Part shown: one piece after another, positions 16,217 through 24,161 of the stretch
Layout: the number at the start of each line of letters is the position of its first letter
How positions within the stretch are numbered: the first letter of the stretch is position 1
Assembly (NCBI GenBank): GCA_045645805.1
Contig: JAZRJL010000004.1
Coordinates: forward strand, 1 to 59,016
From: SIG440 sp045645805
GTDB lineage: Bacteria; Bacillota; Clostridia; Monoglobales; Monoglobaceae
Direction of reading: 5' to 3'
DNA: 59,016 nt
Notes under the pieces: generated by a model
Told to the model about the DNA's origin: nothing
The model's database searches: none
The model's input: the letters and a program-made list of their open reading frames with translations, nothing else
Made by a program: the position numbers and the translations under genes

Positions 16217-17023
16217 ATGAAAACCCTTGCTCTTGTCGGAAAAAGCGGAACAGGTAAAAGCTACCGTTCACTTGACCTTGCACGTGAAAACAATATTAAA
16301 GCAATTATTGACGATGGACTTTTGATTTTTGGAAACCGAATCCTTGCCGGAAGCTCGGCAAAGCACGAGAAAACCCGTATGGCTTCGGTCAAACGTGCAA
16401 TATTTTCGGACGACAGCCACGCAAGGTCTTTGCAATATGCGTTGCAGGAAAATGAGATTGATTCTGTTTTAATCTTAGGGACTTCGGACAAAATGGTAAA
16501 CCAAATTGCCTCACGGCTTAACCTTTTACCAATTGAAAAAACCTTTTATATTGAAGATATTGCCACCCCCGAAGAAATTGAAACAGCTGCCGTTATGCGT
16601 AATCAGCAGGGCAAGCACGTTATTCCTGCCCCTGTTTTTGAAGTAAAAAAACAGTTTTCAGGCTATTTTTTGAGGTCACTTATTCCACACAGCAAACGCA
16701 ACCTGATAAATGTCGAAGAAACCATAATCCGACCAACCTACAGCTACCTTGGTGAATTTAAAATTTCGCCAAAGGTTTTCTCGGATATCTGTATTTATGA
16801 GATTTCCAAGCTTGAAAATATAGCCGAGGTATTAAAGGTAAAAAGCATTCCCCTTTCAAACGGATATATAAATATCTATATCGAGATAGCCCTTGCCGCT
16901 CCCTGCAGCATACCCGAACTTGGCGGACATATTCAAAAGGTTGTTGCTTCAACCATCGAAGACAGTACTTCAATTATTGTAAACAGCACCGATATACTGG
17001 TGAAAAACATTAAAGATTTTTAA
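16217..17023 (+). CDS. P-loop ATP-binding protein with Asp23-like C-terminal domain, function unknown
   Basis: 268 residues. The start at 16217 is chosen because GGAG lies 6 bases upstream; the frame is open back to 16046 but that part overlaps the structured leader and does not look coding. A Walker A motif GKSGTGKS is at residues 8-15, in a nucleoside-kinase-like N-terminus. The C-terminal 85 residues (ISPKVFSDICIYEISKL...) resemble the Asp23/YloU-type domain, which suggests a cell-envelope-stress association, but this is inference. Role and substrate are unknown. It lies 23 bases before ogg, so the two may be one transcript with rex. Confidence 0.7.
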   Translation: MKTLALVGKSGTGKSYRSLDLARENNIKAIIDDGLLIFGNRILAGSSAKHEKTRMASVKRAIFSDDSHARSLQYALQENEIDSVLILGTSDKMVNQIASRLNLLPIEKTFYIEDIATPEEIETAAVMRNQQGKHVIPAPVFEVKKQFSGYFLRSLIPHSKRNLINVEETIIRPTYSYLGEFKISPKVFSDICIYEISKLENIAEVLKVKSIPLSNGYINIYIEIALAAPCSIPELGGHIQKVVASTIEDSTSIIVNSTDILVKNIKDF

Positions 17024-17045
17024 GACAATTCAAGGAGTTAATCCT

Positions 17046-17894
17046 ATGATAAGATTATATAACATTGACCATTTTGACCTCGAGCAGACCTTTCTTTGCG
17101 GTCAGGCTTTCAGGTGGGAAAAAGACGAAAACGGTGTGTTTTGGGGTGTGGTGGCAAACCATGCCGCAAAGGCGTACTACCATGACCCGAAAACAATCTA
17201 CATCGAAAGCTCAAACCCCGATCTTGTATACTGGAGTAATTATCTCAACTTCTCCTGCGACTACAACAAGGTTGAGGCAAACCTTTTAAAGGACCCGATA
17301 ATGAAGCCTTGTATCGAAGCCGGACAGGGCATACGGATACTCAGGCAGGATTTGTGGGAAACAATTGTTTCGTTTATAATTTCAGCAAACAATAATATTC
17401 CAAGAATTAAAAAAATTATTGACAGGCTTTGCCGTCTTTATGGTGAAAAAATTGAATTTGACGGAAAGACATTTTATGGCTTTCCCACCCCTGAAACCCT
17501 TTCAGTTCTTGAACTTTCAGACCTTGCCGAAATCAAGGCAGGATTTCGTGACAAATACATTCTTGACGCAGCAAAAAAAGTGGTTTCCGGCGAAGTAAAC
17601 CTTAACCAAATTCCAAGAATGAACAACAAAGCCGCAAAGGCTGAGCTTATGAAAATTAACGGCATAGGCACCAAGGTTGCGGATTGCGTTCTTTTGTTCT
17701 CGGTGGGCAGACACAACATTTTCCCCCTTGACGTGTGGACAAAGAGAATTATTTCCGAGCTTTACGGAATTGATGAAAAATCTGCGGCTGAATTTGTGTA
17801 TGAAAAATTTGGTCACAACCAAGGCCCGGCACAGCAGTATCTTTATTACTATTATGCCGTTTTGGGAAACGAATTGAAGAAAGACGCCATTTAA
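17046..17894 (+). CDS. ogg: 8-oxoguanine DNA glycosylase (Ogg1-type)
   Basis: 282 residues. N-terminal domain starts NIDHFDLEQTFLCGQAFRW as in the OGG_N family. The HhH-GPD region reads GIGTKVADC, with catalytic Lys210, and FPLDVW with Asp229. It removes oxidised guanine and cuts the strand through its lyase activity. The start follows AAGGAG. It is flanked by the P-loop protein and a nitroreductase, 13 bases apart, consistent with one operon that combines redox sensing and oxidative damage repair. Confidence 0.92.
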   Translation: MIRLYNIDHFDLEQTFLCGQAFRWEKDENGVFWGVVANHAAKAYYHDPKTIYIESSNPDLVYWSNYLNFSCDYNKVEANLLKDPIMKPCIEAGQGIRILRQDLWETIVSFIISANNNIPRIKKIIDRLCRLYGEKIEFDGKTFYGFPTPETLSVLELSDLAEIKAGFRDKYILDAAKKVVSGEVNLNQIPRMNNKAAKAELMKINGIGTKVADCVLLFSVGRHNIFPLDVWTKRIISELYGIDEKSAAEFVYEKFGHNQGPAQQYLYYYYAVLGNELKKDAI

Positions 17895-17907
17895 AGGAGA
17901 ATTTAAA

Positions 17908-18480
17908 ATGAACGTATCAGAAGCACTTTTACAAAGACGTACCATAAGAAAATTTACTCAAGAAGCATTAAACCCTGATGACCTTACAAAGCTTTTGGAA
18001 TACGCACGGTTTGCAGCATATCCCGCAAACCTTCAGCCACTTAAATTTGCCATTATTTCGGATAAAAAAACTGTCGACAACATCTTTCCCCTTACCAAAT
18101 GGGCAGGATATCTCCCCGAAACAGGTACACCTGTGATGGGCGAAAGACCGACTGCATATATTGCTGTTTTGGGTGACAAATCAATAAAAAACAGCTTTGA
18201 AGTCGAAGCAGGTGCTGCTGTTACCTCAATGATGCTCGGTGCTTATGAAATGGGTATCGGCAGTTGTTGGCTTGGTGCAATAAATCGTAAAGAGCTGTTA
18301 AAGCTTTTTAACCTGTCAGCAAATGATTTTGACCTTGTTTATCTCCTTGCACTGGGATATCCTATGCAAAAAAGCGATGCGGTAGAAATGACTGACAGCA
18401 TCAAATATTTTGAAGATGAAAACGGATGCATAAAAGTACCTAAACGCTCCTTAAAAGAAATAACGGTAGAGATTAAATAA
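17908..18480 (+). CDS. Nitroreductase-family flavoprotein
   Basis: 190 residues of the nitroreductase (FMN) fold: ALLQRRTIRKF near the start binds the FMN phosphate in this family, AAYPANLQPLKF, and GIGSCWLGAI near the C-terminal half. A GGAG ribosome site lies upstream. The reaction cannot be named: family members reduce nitroaromatics, quinones or flavins with NAD(P)H. Last gene of the run starting at acn; the tRNA has its own promoter after it. Confidence 0.88.
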   Translation: MNVSEALLQRRTIRKFTQEALNPDDLTKLLEYARFAAYPANLQPLKFAIISDKKTVDNIFPLTKWAGYLPETGTPVMGERPTAYIAVLGDKSIKNSFEVEAGAAVTSMMLGAYEMGIGSCWLGAINRKELLKLFNLSANDFDLVYLLALGYPMQKSDAVEMTDSIKYFEDENGCIKVPKRSLKEITVEIK

Positions 18481-18505
18481 AATTAAAAATCTCCCAAATT
18501 TATGC

Positions 18506-18534
18506 TTGACAAAACTGCACTTTTGCTGTATAAT
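18506..18534 (+). promoter_or_regulatory. Consensus promoter of the tRNA gene
   Basis: TTGACA (18506-18511), exactly 17 bases, TATAAT (18529-18534); a perfect housekeeping sigma promoter 22 bases before the tRNA 5' end. Confidence 0.9.
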
Positions 18535-18556
18535 AGCTTTTGTTGCAGTTTAATAA

Positions 18557-18633
18557 GGATCTTTAGCTCAGTTGGTTAGAGCAACCGGCTCATAACCGGT
18601 CGGTCCGGGGTTCGAGTCCCTGAAGATCCACCA
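18557..18633 (+). tRNA. tRNA with anticodon CAT (Met or Ile2)
   Basis: A 77-base cloverleaf with encoded CCA: acceptor GGATCTT/AAGATCC, D-arm GCTC/GAGC, anticodon stem ACCGG/CCGGT with loop CTCATAA, T-arm with TTCGAGT. Discriminator is A. The acceptor and D-arm resemble the Ile2 (lysidine-modified CAU) tRNA of Bacillus more than its elongator Met, but I cannot settle this by eye. It is not initiator tRNA, which starts CGCGGG and has a CA mismatch. Confidence 0.93.
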
Positions 18634-18636
18634 TTA

Positions 18637-18668
18637 AAAGAGAACGTCTTTGGCGTTCTCTTTGTATT
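18637..18668 (+). terminator. Terminator after the tRNA
   Basis: AAAGAGAACG (18637-18646) pairs with CGTTCTCTTT (18654-18663), 7-base loop, followed by GTATTTAT. It closes the single-gene tRNA unit. Confidence 0.8.
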
Positions 18669-18707
18669 TATATATACAAGAATACACCATTTGCAATTAC
18701 CGTCTCG

Positions 18708-18728
18708 ATGTAATATGTTATATTACAT
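18708..18728. repeat. Perfect 9-bp dyad, possible operator
   Basis: ATGTAATAT (18708-18716) and ATATTACAT (18720-18728) around GTT, about 120 bases before the promoter of the IMP dehydrogenase-like gene. Either an operator or chance in AT-rich DNA. The rest of 18634-18926 has no gene. Confidence 0.3.
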
Positions 18729-18846
18729 ACCCTGACAATTTTACACAATGCATCAAATTATACCCATAATTATGCAACATATGAAGCATTTACTTGATAA
18801 AAAACGAAAATAACTGAAAATAACTTAAGAAAAATGCGAGTTTTGC

Positions 18847-18875
18847 TTGCTTTTTGACTGAGATTGGTATATAAT
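18847..18875 (+). promoter_or_regulatory. Promoter of the IMP dehydrogenase-like gene
   Basis: TTGCTT (18847-18852), 17 bases, TATAAT (18870-18875), about 50 bases before the ATG. No purine riboswitch features were seen in the leader. Confidence 0.6.
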
Positions 18876-18926
18876 ATAATGATAATAACTAACTTTTAAA
18901 AATACAACAGACAGGAGATTTTGAAA

Positions 18927-20435
18927 ATGGCGTATTACTTTAACGAACCTTCACATACCTTCAGTGAATATTTGCTTGTTCCCGGCTATTCTTCTTCAGA
19001 ATGTATGACAAGCAATGTAAGTCTTAAAACACCCCTTGTTAAATTTAAAAAGGGCGAGGAATCTGCAATTACTATGAATATTCCTATGGTTTCTGCAATT
19101 ATGCAGTCTGTTTCAGGTGACAGACTTGCTATTGCCCTTGCAAAAGAAGGCGGTGTTTCATTTATCTATGGTTCTCAGTCTATTGAAGATGAGGCTGCAA
19201 TGGTAAGACGTGTTAAAAATCATAAGGCAGGCTTTGTGACAAGCGATTCAAATATCAGACCTGACCAGACCCTTGCTGAGCTTCTTGAGCTCAGAGCAAA
19301 AACCGGTCACAATACCGTTGCTGTTACCGAAGATGGTACAGCCGAAGGCATCCTTTTGGGTATTGTTACTCCCCGTGACTACCGTGTAAGCCGTATGGAC
19401 CACAGTACTCAGGTTAAAGATTTTATGACACCTTTCTCAAAGCTTATATATGCTCCTGAGGGTACAAGCCTTAAGGAAGCAAACGACATTATATGGGACA
19501 ACAAGCTTAACTCACTTCCCATTATCGACGAAAAGCAGAGACTTGTTGCATTTGTATTCAGAAAGGACTATGACCAGCACAAGGAAAATCCCACCGAGCT
19601 TCTTGATTCATCAAAGAGATATGTTGTTGGTGCAGGTATCAACACACGTGACTACGAAGAAAGAGTTCCTGCATTGATTGAAGCAGGTGCTGACGTACTT
19701 TGTATTGACTCATCAGAAGGTTTTTCAGAGTGGCAGGCAAGAACACTTAAGTTCATCCGTGACAAGTACGGCGACAGTGTTAAGGTTGGTGCCGGAAACG
19801 TGGTTGACCGTGAAGGCTTTATGTTCCTTGCCGAAGCAGGTGCAGACTTCATTAAAATCGGTATAGGCGGCGGTTCAATTTGTATCACTCGTGAACAAAA
19901 GGGCATAGGCAGAGGTCAGGCTACTGCTGTTCAGGAGGTTGCAGCTGCCCGTGACGAATATTTTGAAAAAACAGGTATTTATATTCCTATCTGCTCAGAC
20001 GGCGGTATTGTTCATGACTACCACATCACCCTTGCTCTTGCTATGGGTTCAGACTTTGTAATGCTTGGCAGATATTTTGCAAGATTTGACGAAAGTCCTT
20101 CAAATAAGGTTTCTGTAAACGGAAATTATATGAAGGAATACTGGGGCGAAGGCTCGGCACGTGCAAGAAACTGGCAGAGATATGATATGGGCGGTGCTCA
20201 AAAGCTTTCATTTGAAGAAGGTGTTGACTCATATGTTCCCTATGCCGGAAGCCTTAAAGACAATGTTGCTCTTACTCTTAACAAGGTTAAATCAACAATG
20301 TGTAACTGCGGTGTTCTTTCAATTCCTGAGCTTCAGAAGAATGCAAAAATGACACTTGTTTCAGCAACAAGTATTGTCGAAGGCGGTGCACACGACGTTG
20401 TGTTAAAGGATAAAAACATTACACCTGTTAAATAA
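18927..20435 (+). CDS. guaB: Inosine-5'-monophosphate dehydrogenase-like protein
   Basis: 502 residues. An N-terminal (beta/alpha)8 segment is interrupted by a CBS-domain pair (about 115-225, with AVTEDGTAEGILLGIVTPRDY and LPIIDEKQRLVAFVFRKDY). The active-site loop is GIGGGSICITREQKGIG with catalytic Cys319; the usual IMPDH reads GIGPGSICTTR. The phosphate loop GSDFVMLGRYFA is present. The C-terminal flap EEGVDSYVPYAG differs from the usual EGVEGRVPYKG. Start chosen at the ATG at 18927 with AGGAG upstream. It converts IMP to XMP with NAD in guanine nucleotide synthesis; the flap and loop changes mean the substrate should be confirmed. Confidence 0.82.
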   Translation: MAYYFNEPSHTFSEYLLVPGYSSSECMTSNVSLKTPLVKFKKGEESAITMNIPMVSAIMQSVSGDRLAIALAKEGGVSFIYGSQSIEDEAAMVRRVKNHKAGFVTSDSNIRPDQTLAELLELRAKTGHNTVAVTEDGTAEGILLGIVTPRDYRVSRMDHSTQVKDFMTPFSKLIYAPEGTSLKEANDIIWDNKLNSLPIIDEKQRLVAFVFRKDYDQHKENPTELLDSSKRYVVGAGINTRDYEERVPALIEAGADVLCIDSSEGFSEWQARTLKFIRDKYGDSVKVGAGNVVDREGFMFLAEAGADFIKIGIGGGSICITREQKGIGRGQATAVQEVAAARDEYFEKTGIYIPICSDGGIVHDYHITLALAMGSDFVMLGRYFARFDESPSNKVSVNGNYMKEYWGEGSARARNWQRYDMGGAQKLSFEEGVDSYVPYAGSLKDNVALTLNKVKSTMCNCGVLSIPELQKNAKMTLVSATSIVEGGAHDVVLKDKNITPVK

Positions 20436-20851
20436 TGAAAAGACATTGTACCTTAGTTGGTCTTCGCACTCTTGCAAAAGGCGGAAGTCTTGTCTTTTGT
20501 AATCAATGCGATAAAATTATTGCCAGCATAAACAGTAATGCATACCAATATATCAAACTTAGTATTGACTGTAGCTGCGGCAATCACGGAAGTCTTGAAT
20601 TTTCATTTAGCAAAATCCCACCTGACTTTGACAAAATACGGACTATGCCCTATGAAAAAGACGGCTTGGCAATCTGTAAAGTCTGTGGTAATAAGATGTT
20701 TGGAGTTATTCCCCACCGTACACGTAATTATTCGTTCTATTGTGTATGCAGCTGTGGCGAGAAATATAACATAAAACCATCTTTTGAAAAACGTCTTGGT
20801 GAAACAATAAGACAGTTAGAAATTAAATATAAAACAGGCTGTTGCGATTAG
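20435..20851 (+). CDS. Cys-rich zinc-ribbon protein of unknown function
   Basis: 138 residues with four CxxC-type pairs (VFCNQCDK, DCSCGN, ICKVCGN, VCSCGEK), a layout typical of two zinc ribbons. No signal peptide or membrane segment. Its ATG overlaps the stop of the upstream gene by one base (TAATG), so it is translationally coupled to the IMPDH-like gene. No family is recognised. The C-terminus CCD is encoded inside the terminator stem, so the stop codon falls in the loop. Confidence 0.7.
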   Translation: MKRHCTLVGLRTLAKGGSLVFCNQCDKIIASINSNAYQYIKLSIDCSCGNHGSLEFSFSKIPPDFDKIRTMPYEKDGLAICKVCGNKMFGVIPHRTRNYSFYCVCSCGEKYNIKPSFEKRLGETIRQLEIKYKTGCCD

Positions 20852-20868
20852 CAACAGCCTGTTTTTGT
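20833..20868. terminator. Bidirectional terminator between convergent genes
   Basis: AACAGGCTGTTGC (20833-20845) pairs perfectly with GCAACAGCCTGTT (20851-20863), loop GATTA, followed by TTT on the plus strand and TTTTATATTT on the minus strand. It serves the zinc-ribbon gene and the SLH gene, which ends at 20898. Confidence 0.88.
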
Positions 20869-20897
20869 GTACCAATAAAATCATCATTTTCCTTGAT

Positions 20898-21818
20898 TTA
20901 CTGATTCATTTCTGGTGTATAGAAGAAATCAAAAAGAATTGCTATAGAGTCAATATCCATATTCTTATAAATCAAATCTTTAAATTCACGTGATGCTTTG
21001 CCGCTTTTTCTGTAAATTTCGTAAATCTCCTTAGCATCCGAAACATAATCGTGCTGCGGATTTTCAAGATATTTCTTCATACTTGCAAGCACCTTTGTCG
21101 CAATTTCTTTATTTACTTCATAGGTGTATTGAGGATATATTTTTGTTTCCATATCTGAAATAATGTTCTTTATACGTTTCTCAACCTCTTCTCTTGCCAT
21201 CATATCAAGGTCAATAGGTTCAATATTTACAGGTACATCAATTATACATTTTTCCAACGCAACGCAAACCTCTGCCCGTGTAATAGGCTCTGTTGCTCTG
21301 AATTTTCCGCCATCTTCAAGCATAAAAAGTCTGTTCGAAATCAATTTTTTTACACTGTCTTTTGCCCATTCAGATACCGCATCGGTTATTTCCTGAGAAA
21401 AAGGAATTTCTGTAACATTTAAAATTCTGTTAAGCATAACACATACCTGCTCACGTGTAACAGGGTCATTGGGTCTGAAGGTTTTATCATCATGTCCTTT
21501 TATATATCCAGCCTGAACACCAATCAAAACCGCTTTGTAATACCAATCATCATTGTTGATATCAGTAAACACATTGTCCATATCCACAGTATAATTATAC
21601 ATTTTGTTTATTATTGTTACAAACTCCGCACGTGTAAGAGTACCATTCGGGCGAAAGGTTCCGTCATCAAAACCCTGTATGTATCCGCAATTTTGCATTT
21701 TGGTAATTGCCAAGCCCTCAGTACTTGATGCATCTACATCAGGAAATGCAAAACAATTTCCCAAAAGAATATTTCCCGCAAGTAATACGATTAAAATTAT
21801 CCTTAGTCCTTTTTTCAT
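20898..21818 (-). CDS. Secreted protein with three SLH domains
   Basis: 306 residues: signal peptide (MKKGLRIILIVLLAG... to about residue 25), then three surface-layer-homology repeats (about 28-85, 85-145, 145-195; GYIQGFDDGTFRPNG, GYIKGHDDKTFRPND, KFRATEPITRAEV). SLH triplets bind pyruvylated secondary cell-wall polymer. The rest (about 200-306) is predicted helical with no recognised domain. It lies last in a run with a coiled-coil protein and a tyrosine-kinase module, 4 bases from the former, so its display may be tied to that operon. Start supported by GGAAGG. Confidence 0.9.
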   Translation of the reverse strand: MKKGLRIILIVLLAGNILLGNCFAFPDVDASSTEGLAITKMQNCGYIQGFDDGTFRPNGTLTRAEFVTIINKMYNYTVDMDNVFTDINNDDWYYKAVLIGVQAGYIKGHDDKTFRPNDPVTREQVCVMLNRILNVTEIPFSQEITDAVSEWAKDSVKKLISNRLFMLEDGGKFRATEPITRAEVCVALEKCIIDVPVNIEPIDLDMMAREEVEKRIKNIISDMETKIYPQYTYEVNKEIATKVLASMKKYLENPQHDYVSDAKEIYEIYRKSGKASREFKDLIYKNMDIDSIAILFDFFYTPEMNQ

Positions 21819-21822
21819 TACT

Positions 21823-22506
21823 CTAACCTTCCAATAATTTAAGATAATATGCCTTTTTCAGGGCTTTCTCATTTTCATATGCATCACGTATAGTTTTTAT
21901 TATCGAAGTGTCTGAATTAAGCTTTTTAAGGCTTTTTTCAAGGTCTGCAAGAAGTTCACCCACCTGTGCATCACATTGATTCATTAACGACAAGGCTGTT
22001 CCCATATATTTTGTTACAAGCTCCTGCTTACCTACAAGATTTCTTTTTTCTTTAGGCAATGCTATATAGTCCCTTTTTACCGACGCCTCAAGTTGTCCAA
22101 GCTGCCCCAGATAATATGCTTTAAGGCTGTATAGTTCAATCACCCTATCGCCAATTAAATTATCAATTTCTGCATTATTTTCTGCTGTGGTTGCTGTTAA
22201 AGAATTCTTCTTCTCCTCGTATTTTTTTTCAAGTCTGCTTTTTATTTCTTCAATCGAAAGCTCGCCTTTAATTATCTGTTGTTCTTCTTCAGCCGTAAAA
22301 TCACTTACCACCGTTGTATACTTTTCACTCAATTCAATCTCAAGCTGTTTTTTGCTGTTGTTAAGCTCTATTGCTATTTCTTCTTGTGTCTTTGAAACCG
22401 ACTTCAGTACCGCCGCTATATTGTTCCTTTGCCAAATTCCAAGCACAACAACTGTAACAAGAATTGCAAGAATAATACCCAGTAAAATCTTTGTCCATTT
22501 TTTCAC
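21823..22506 (-). CDS. Membrane-anchored coiled-coil protein, unknown function
   Basis: 227 residues. The GTG at 22506 is preferred over the GTG at 22515 because AAGG is spaced for it. One N-terminal membrane segment (about residues 6-25, ILLGIILAILVTVVVLGIW) is followed by Glu/Lys-rich heptad-like sequence (SKTQEEIAIELNNSKKQLEI...SRLEKKYEEKK), suggesting a coiled coil outside the membrane. It sits between the PHP phosphatase and the SLH protein in one direction. It could be an organising scaffold for the surface module; no homologue is recognised. Confidence 0.65.
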   Translation of the reverse strand: MKKWTKILLGIILAILVTVVVLGIWQRNNIAAVLKSVSKTQEEIAIELNNSKKQLEIELSEKYTTVVSDFTAEEEQQIIKGELSIEEIKSRLEKKYEEKKNSLTATTAENNAEIDNLIGDRVIELYSLKAYYLGQLGQLEASVKRDYIALPKEKRNLVGKQELVTKYMGTALSLMNQCDAQVGELLADLEKSLKKLNSDTSIIKTIRDAYENEKALKKAYYLKLLEG

Positions 22507-22521
22507 AGCAAACACCGCCTT

Positions 22522-23235
22522 TTAAAATATAGTCATATTTTCCTTTATTTTGTATTCCCAATATTCAAGAACATCAAGACCTCTTTTGCCCAGTTTTTTC
22601 TCTATAATCTCAAATGCCTCTCCAATATTAGGCGGTCTGTACTCAACGCTATGTGCATCTGACCCAATAAAATTTATGCCATCTTTCTTAAATAAAGCCA
22701 CCGCCTTGCGTCTTGCCGGGCGTTCAATAAAAAAGCTTGCATTTACCTGAATTAATGCGTGAACTGACTTTAAACGGTTTATAAAATCCCCATCCTCCTG
22801 AAAGTCAGCATATCTTTCAACATGAGCAATAACTGGAACTATCCCACGTTCGGTATAAAGATGTTCAAGTGCATGATAGGTATGCATTGTCCATGCAGAA
22901 AAAGGCATCTCAACAAGAAGATACCTTGTCCCGCCAAGACAAAACTTATGTATCTCCTCCAAATTATACAGACCGGGATAAAACTGAACCTCAGCACCAA
23001 CAGCAATATGAGGCCGGTTATCTATACCCGTAAGTGCCTTTTTCAATTTTTCAATAGATTTTTCTCTTTCTTCCAGAAACTCGTTCGGATTTGTATTGTC
23101 AATATAAAAATGGGGAGTTGCCACAACTGTATCAACTCCCTGTTTTGACAACATACCAAGCATATCAACACTTTCATTGACACTTCTGCTTCCGTCATCC
23201 AATTCAGGAAGTATATGCGTATGTATATCTATCAT
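22522..23235 (-). CDS. cpsB: Tyrosine-protein phosphatase, PHP type (CpsB/YwqE family)
   Basis: 237 residues of PHP fold. Metal-binding HTHILPELDDG is at the start, with ATPHFY, AHVERY, and GSDAHSVEYRPPN near the end, the pattern of CpsB/YwqE. It dephosphorylates the C-terminal tyrosine cluster of the cognate BY-kinase. It follows the kinase gene by 20 bases, as in Bacillus ywqCDE and pneumococcal cpsBCD loci. Confidence 0.9.
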   Translation of the reverse strand: MIDIHTHILPELDDGSRSVNESVDMLGMLSKQGVDTVVATPHFYIDNTNPNEFLEEREKSIEKLKKALTGIDNRPHIAVGAEVQFYPGLYNLEEIHKFCLGGTRYLLVEMPFSAWTMHTYHALEHLYTERGIVPVIAHVERYADFQEDGDFINRLKSVHALIQVNASFFIERPARRKAVALFKKDGINFIGSDAHSVEYRPPNIGEAFEIIEKKLGKRGLDVLEYWEYKIKENMTIF

Positions 23236-23255
23236 TTTTTTCGTATACCTAACCT

Positions 23256-24161
23256 TTATCTGCGGTAGCTTGTGTAACCACCGTATTTGCCATAACCGCC
23301 ATAAGCGCCATAGCCTCCGCCACCATAACCGCCGTAACCGCCCGCTCTTGGTGATTTTTTACGACCGTTAGAACTGAAATAGCGATAATATTTTCTCTTA
23401 TTTACATTTTTATAAGAACCGCTGTTTGTAAAGATAACACCATTCAATACAAAGCCCAAGACCTTTGAGCCTACAAAGTTCAACTGGTTAAGAGCATATC
23501 GGATTGCTTCCTTATCGGTTGAATTTTGAAGAGCAATCATTACAACCCCGTGAACATATTTTGAAATTACAATAGTATCAATTACAAGATTTACCGGAGG
23601 CGTGTCAAAGAATATGTAATCAAATTCTCTTTCAAGCTTTTCAATCAGTCTTGCCATATTGTCCGAGCTAAGAAGCTCAACCGGATTGGGTGGAATGTTA
23701 CCTGCTGTTATATAACTTAAATTGTTGTATGACGATTTGTGAACAATCTCATCACTTGTATTCAGTCCAACAAGATAGTTACTGAGACCGGGAGCATTCT
23801 GAACGTCTAAAAGTTTTGCCAAATTAGGACGGCGAAGGTCGCAGTCTATAATTAAAACCTTTGCATCCATCTCAGCAAATGTAATTGCCATGTTCAGGCA
23901 GTTTGTACTCTTACCCTCTGAAGCAAGAGCACTTGTAACAACCAGCTTTTTACATCCATCTGCCGGGAGTGAAAAAATAAGATTTGTTCTAAGTGCTTTA
24001 TAAGCTTCACGTACATGGAAAGGACTTTTTGAATTTAAAATCTTTTCACGGATAAATTCATAATCCTGGATAAAATGCTTTTGCTGTTTTTCTCTTGCTA
24101 TATTACTTGGAATTTGTCTTAGCTTCTGAAACCAGCTCATTTTTACCTGATTTTCCTGCAT
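23256..24161 (-). CDS. cpsD: Bacterial tyrosine kinase (CpsD/YwqD-type) with Gly/Tyr tail
   Basis: 301 residues. Walker A is ASEGKST (about 82-90), Walker A' is VLIIDCDLRRP, and Walker B is YIFFDTPP, the BY-kinase set. The C-terminus ends in a low-complexity Gly/Tyr run (about residues 270-301, with GGYGGYG units), far richer in tyrosine than needed. Autophosphorylation of such tails is the known regulatory site. The start is overlapped by the 3' end of the preceding co-polymerase gene (59-base overlap) and has an AAGGAG site. Cytoplasmic partner of the next gene. Confidence 0.92.
   Translation of the reverse strand: MQENQVKMSWFQKLRQIPSNIAREKQQKHFIQDYEFIREKILNSKSPFHVREAYKALRTNLIFSLPADGCKKLVVTSALASEGKSTNCLNMAITFAEMDAKVLIIDCDLRRPNLAKLLDVQNAPGLSNYLVGLNTSDEIVHKSSYNNLSYITAGNIPPNPVELLSSDNMARLIEKLEREFDYIFFDTPPVNLVIDTIVISKYVHGVVMIALQNSTDKEAIRYALNQLNFVGSKVLGFVLNGVIFTNSGSYKNVNKRKYYRYFSSNGRKKSPRAGGYGGYGGGGYGAYGGYGKYGGYTSYRR

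Noticed and set aside
18634..18926. Purine riboswitch before the IMP dehydrogenase-like gene
   Set aside because: No conserved purine riboswitch loops or P1 pairing could be found.
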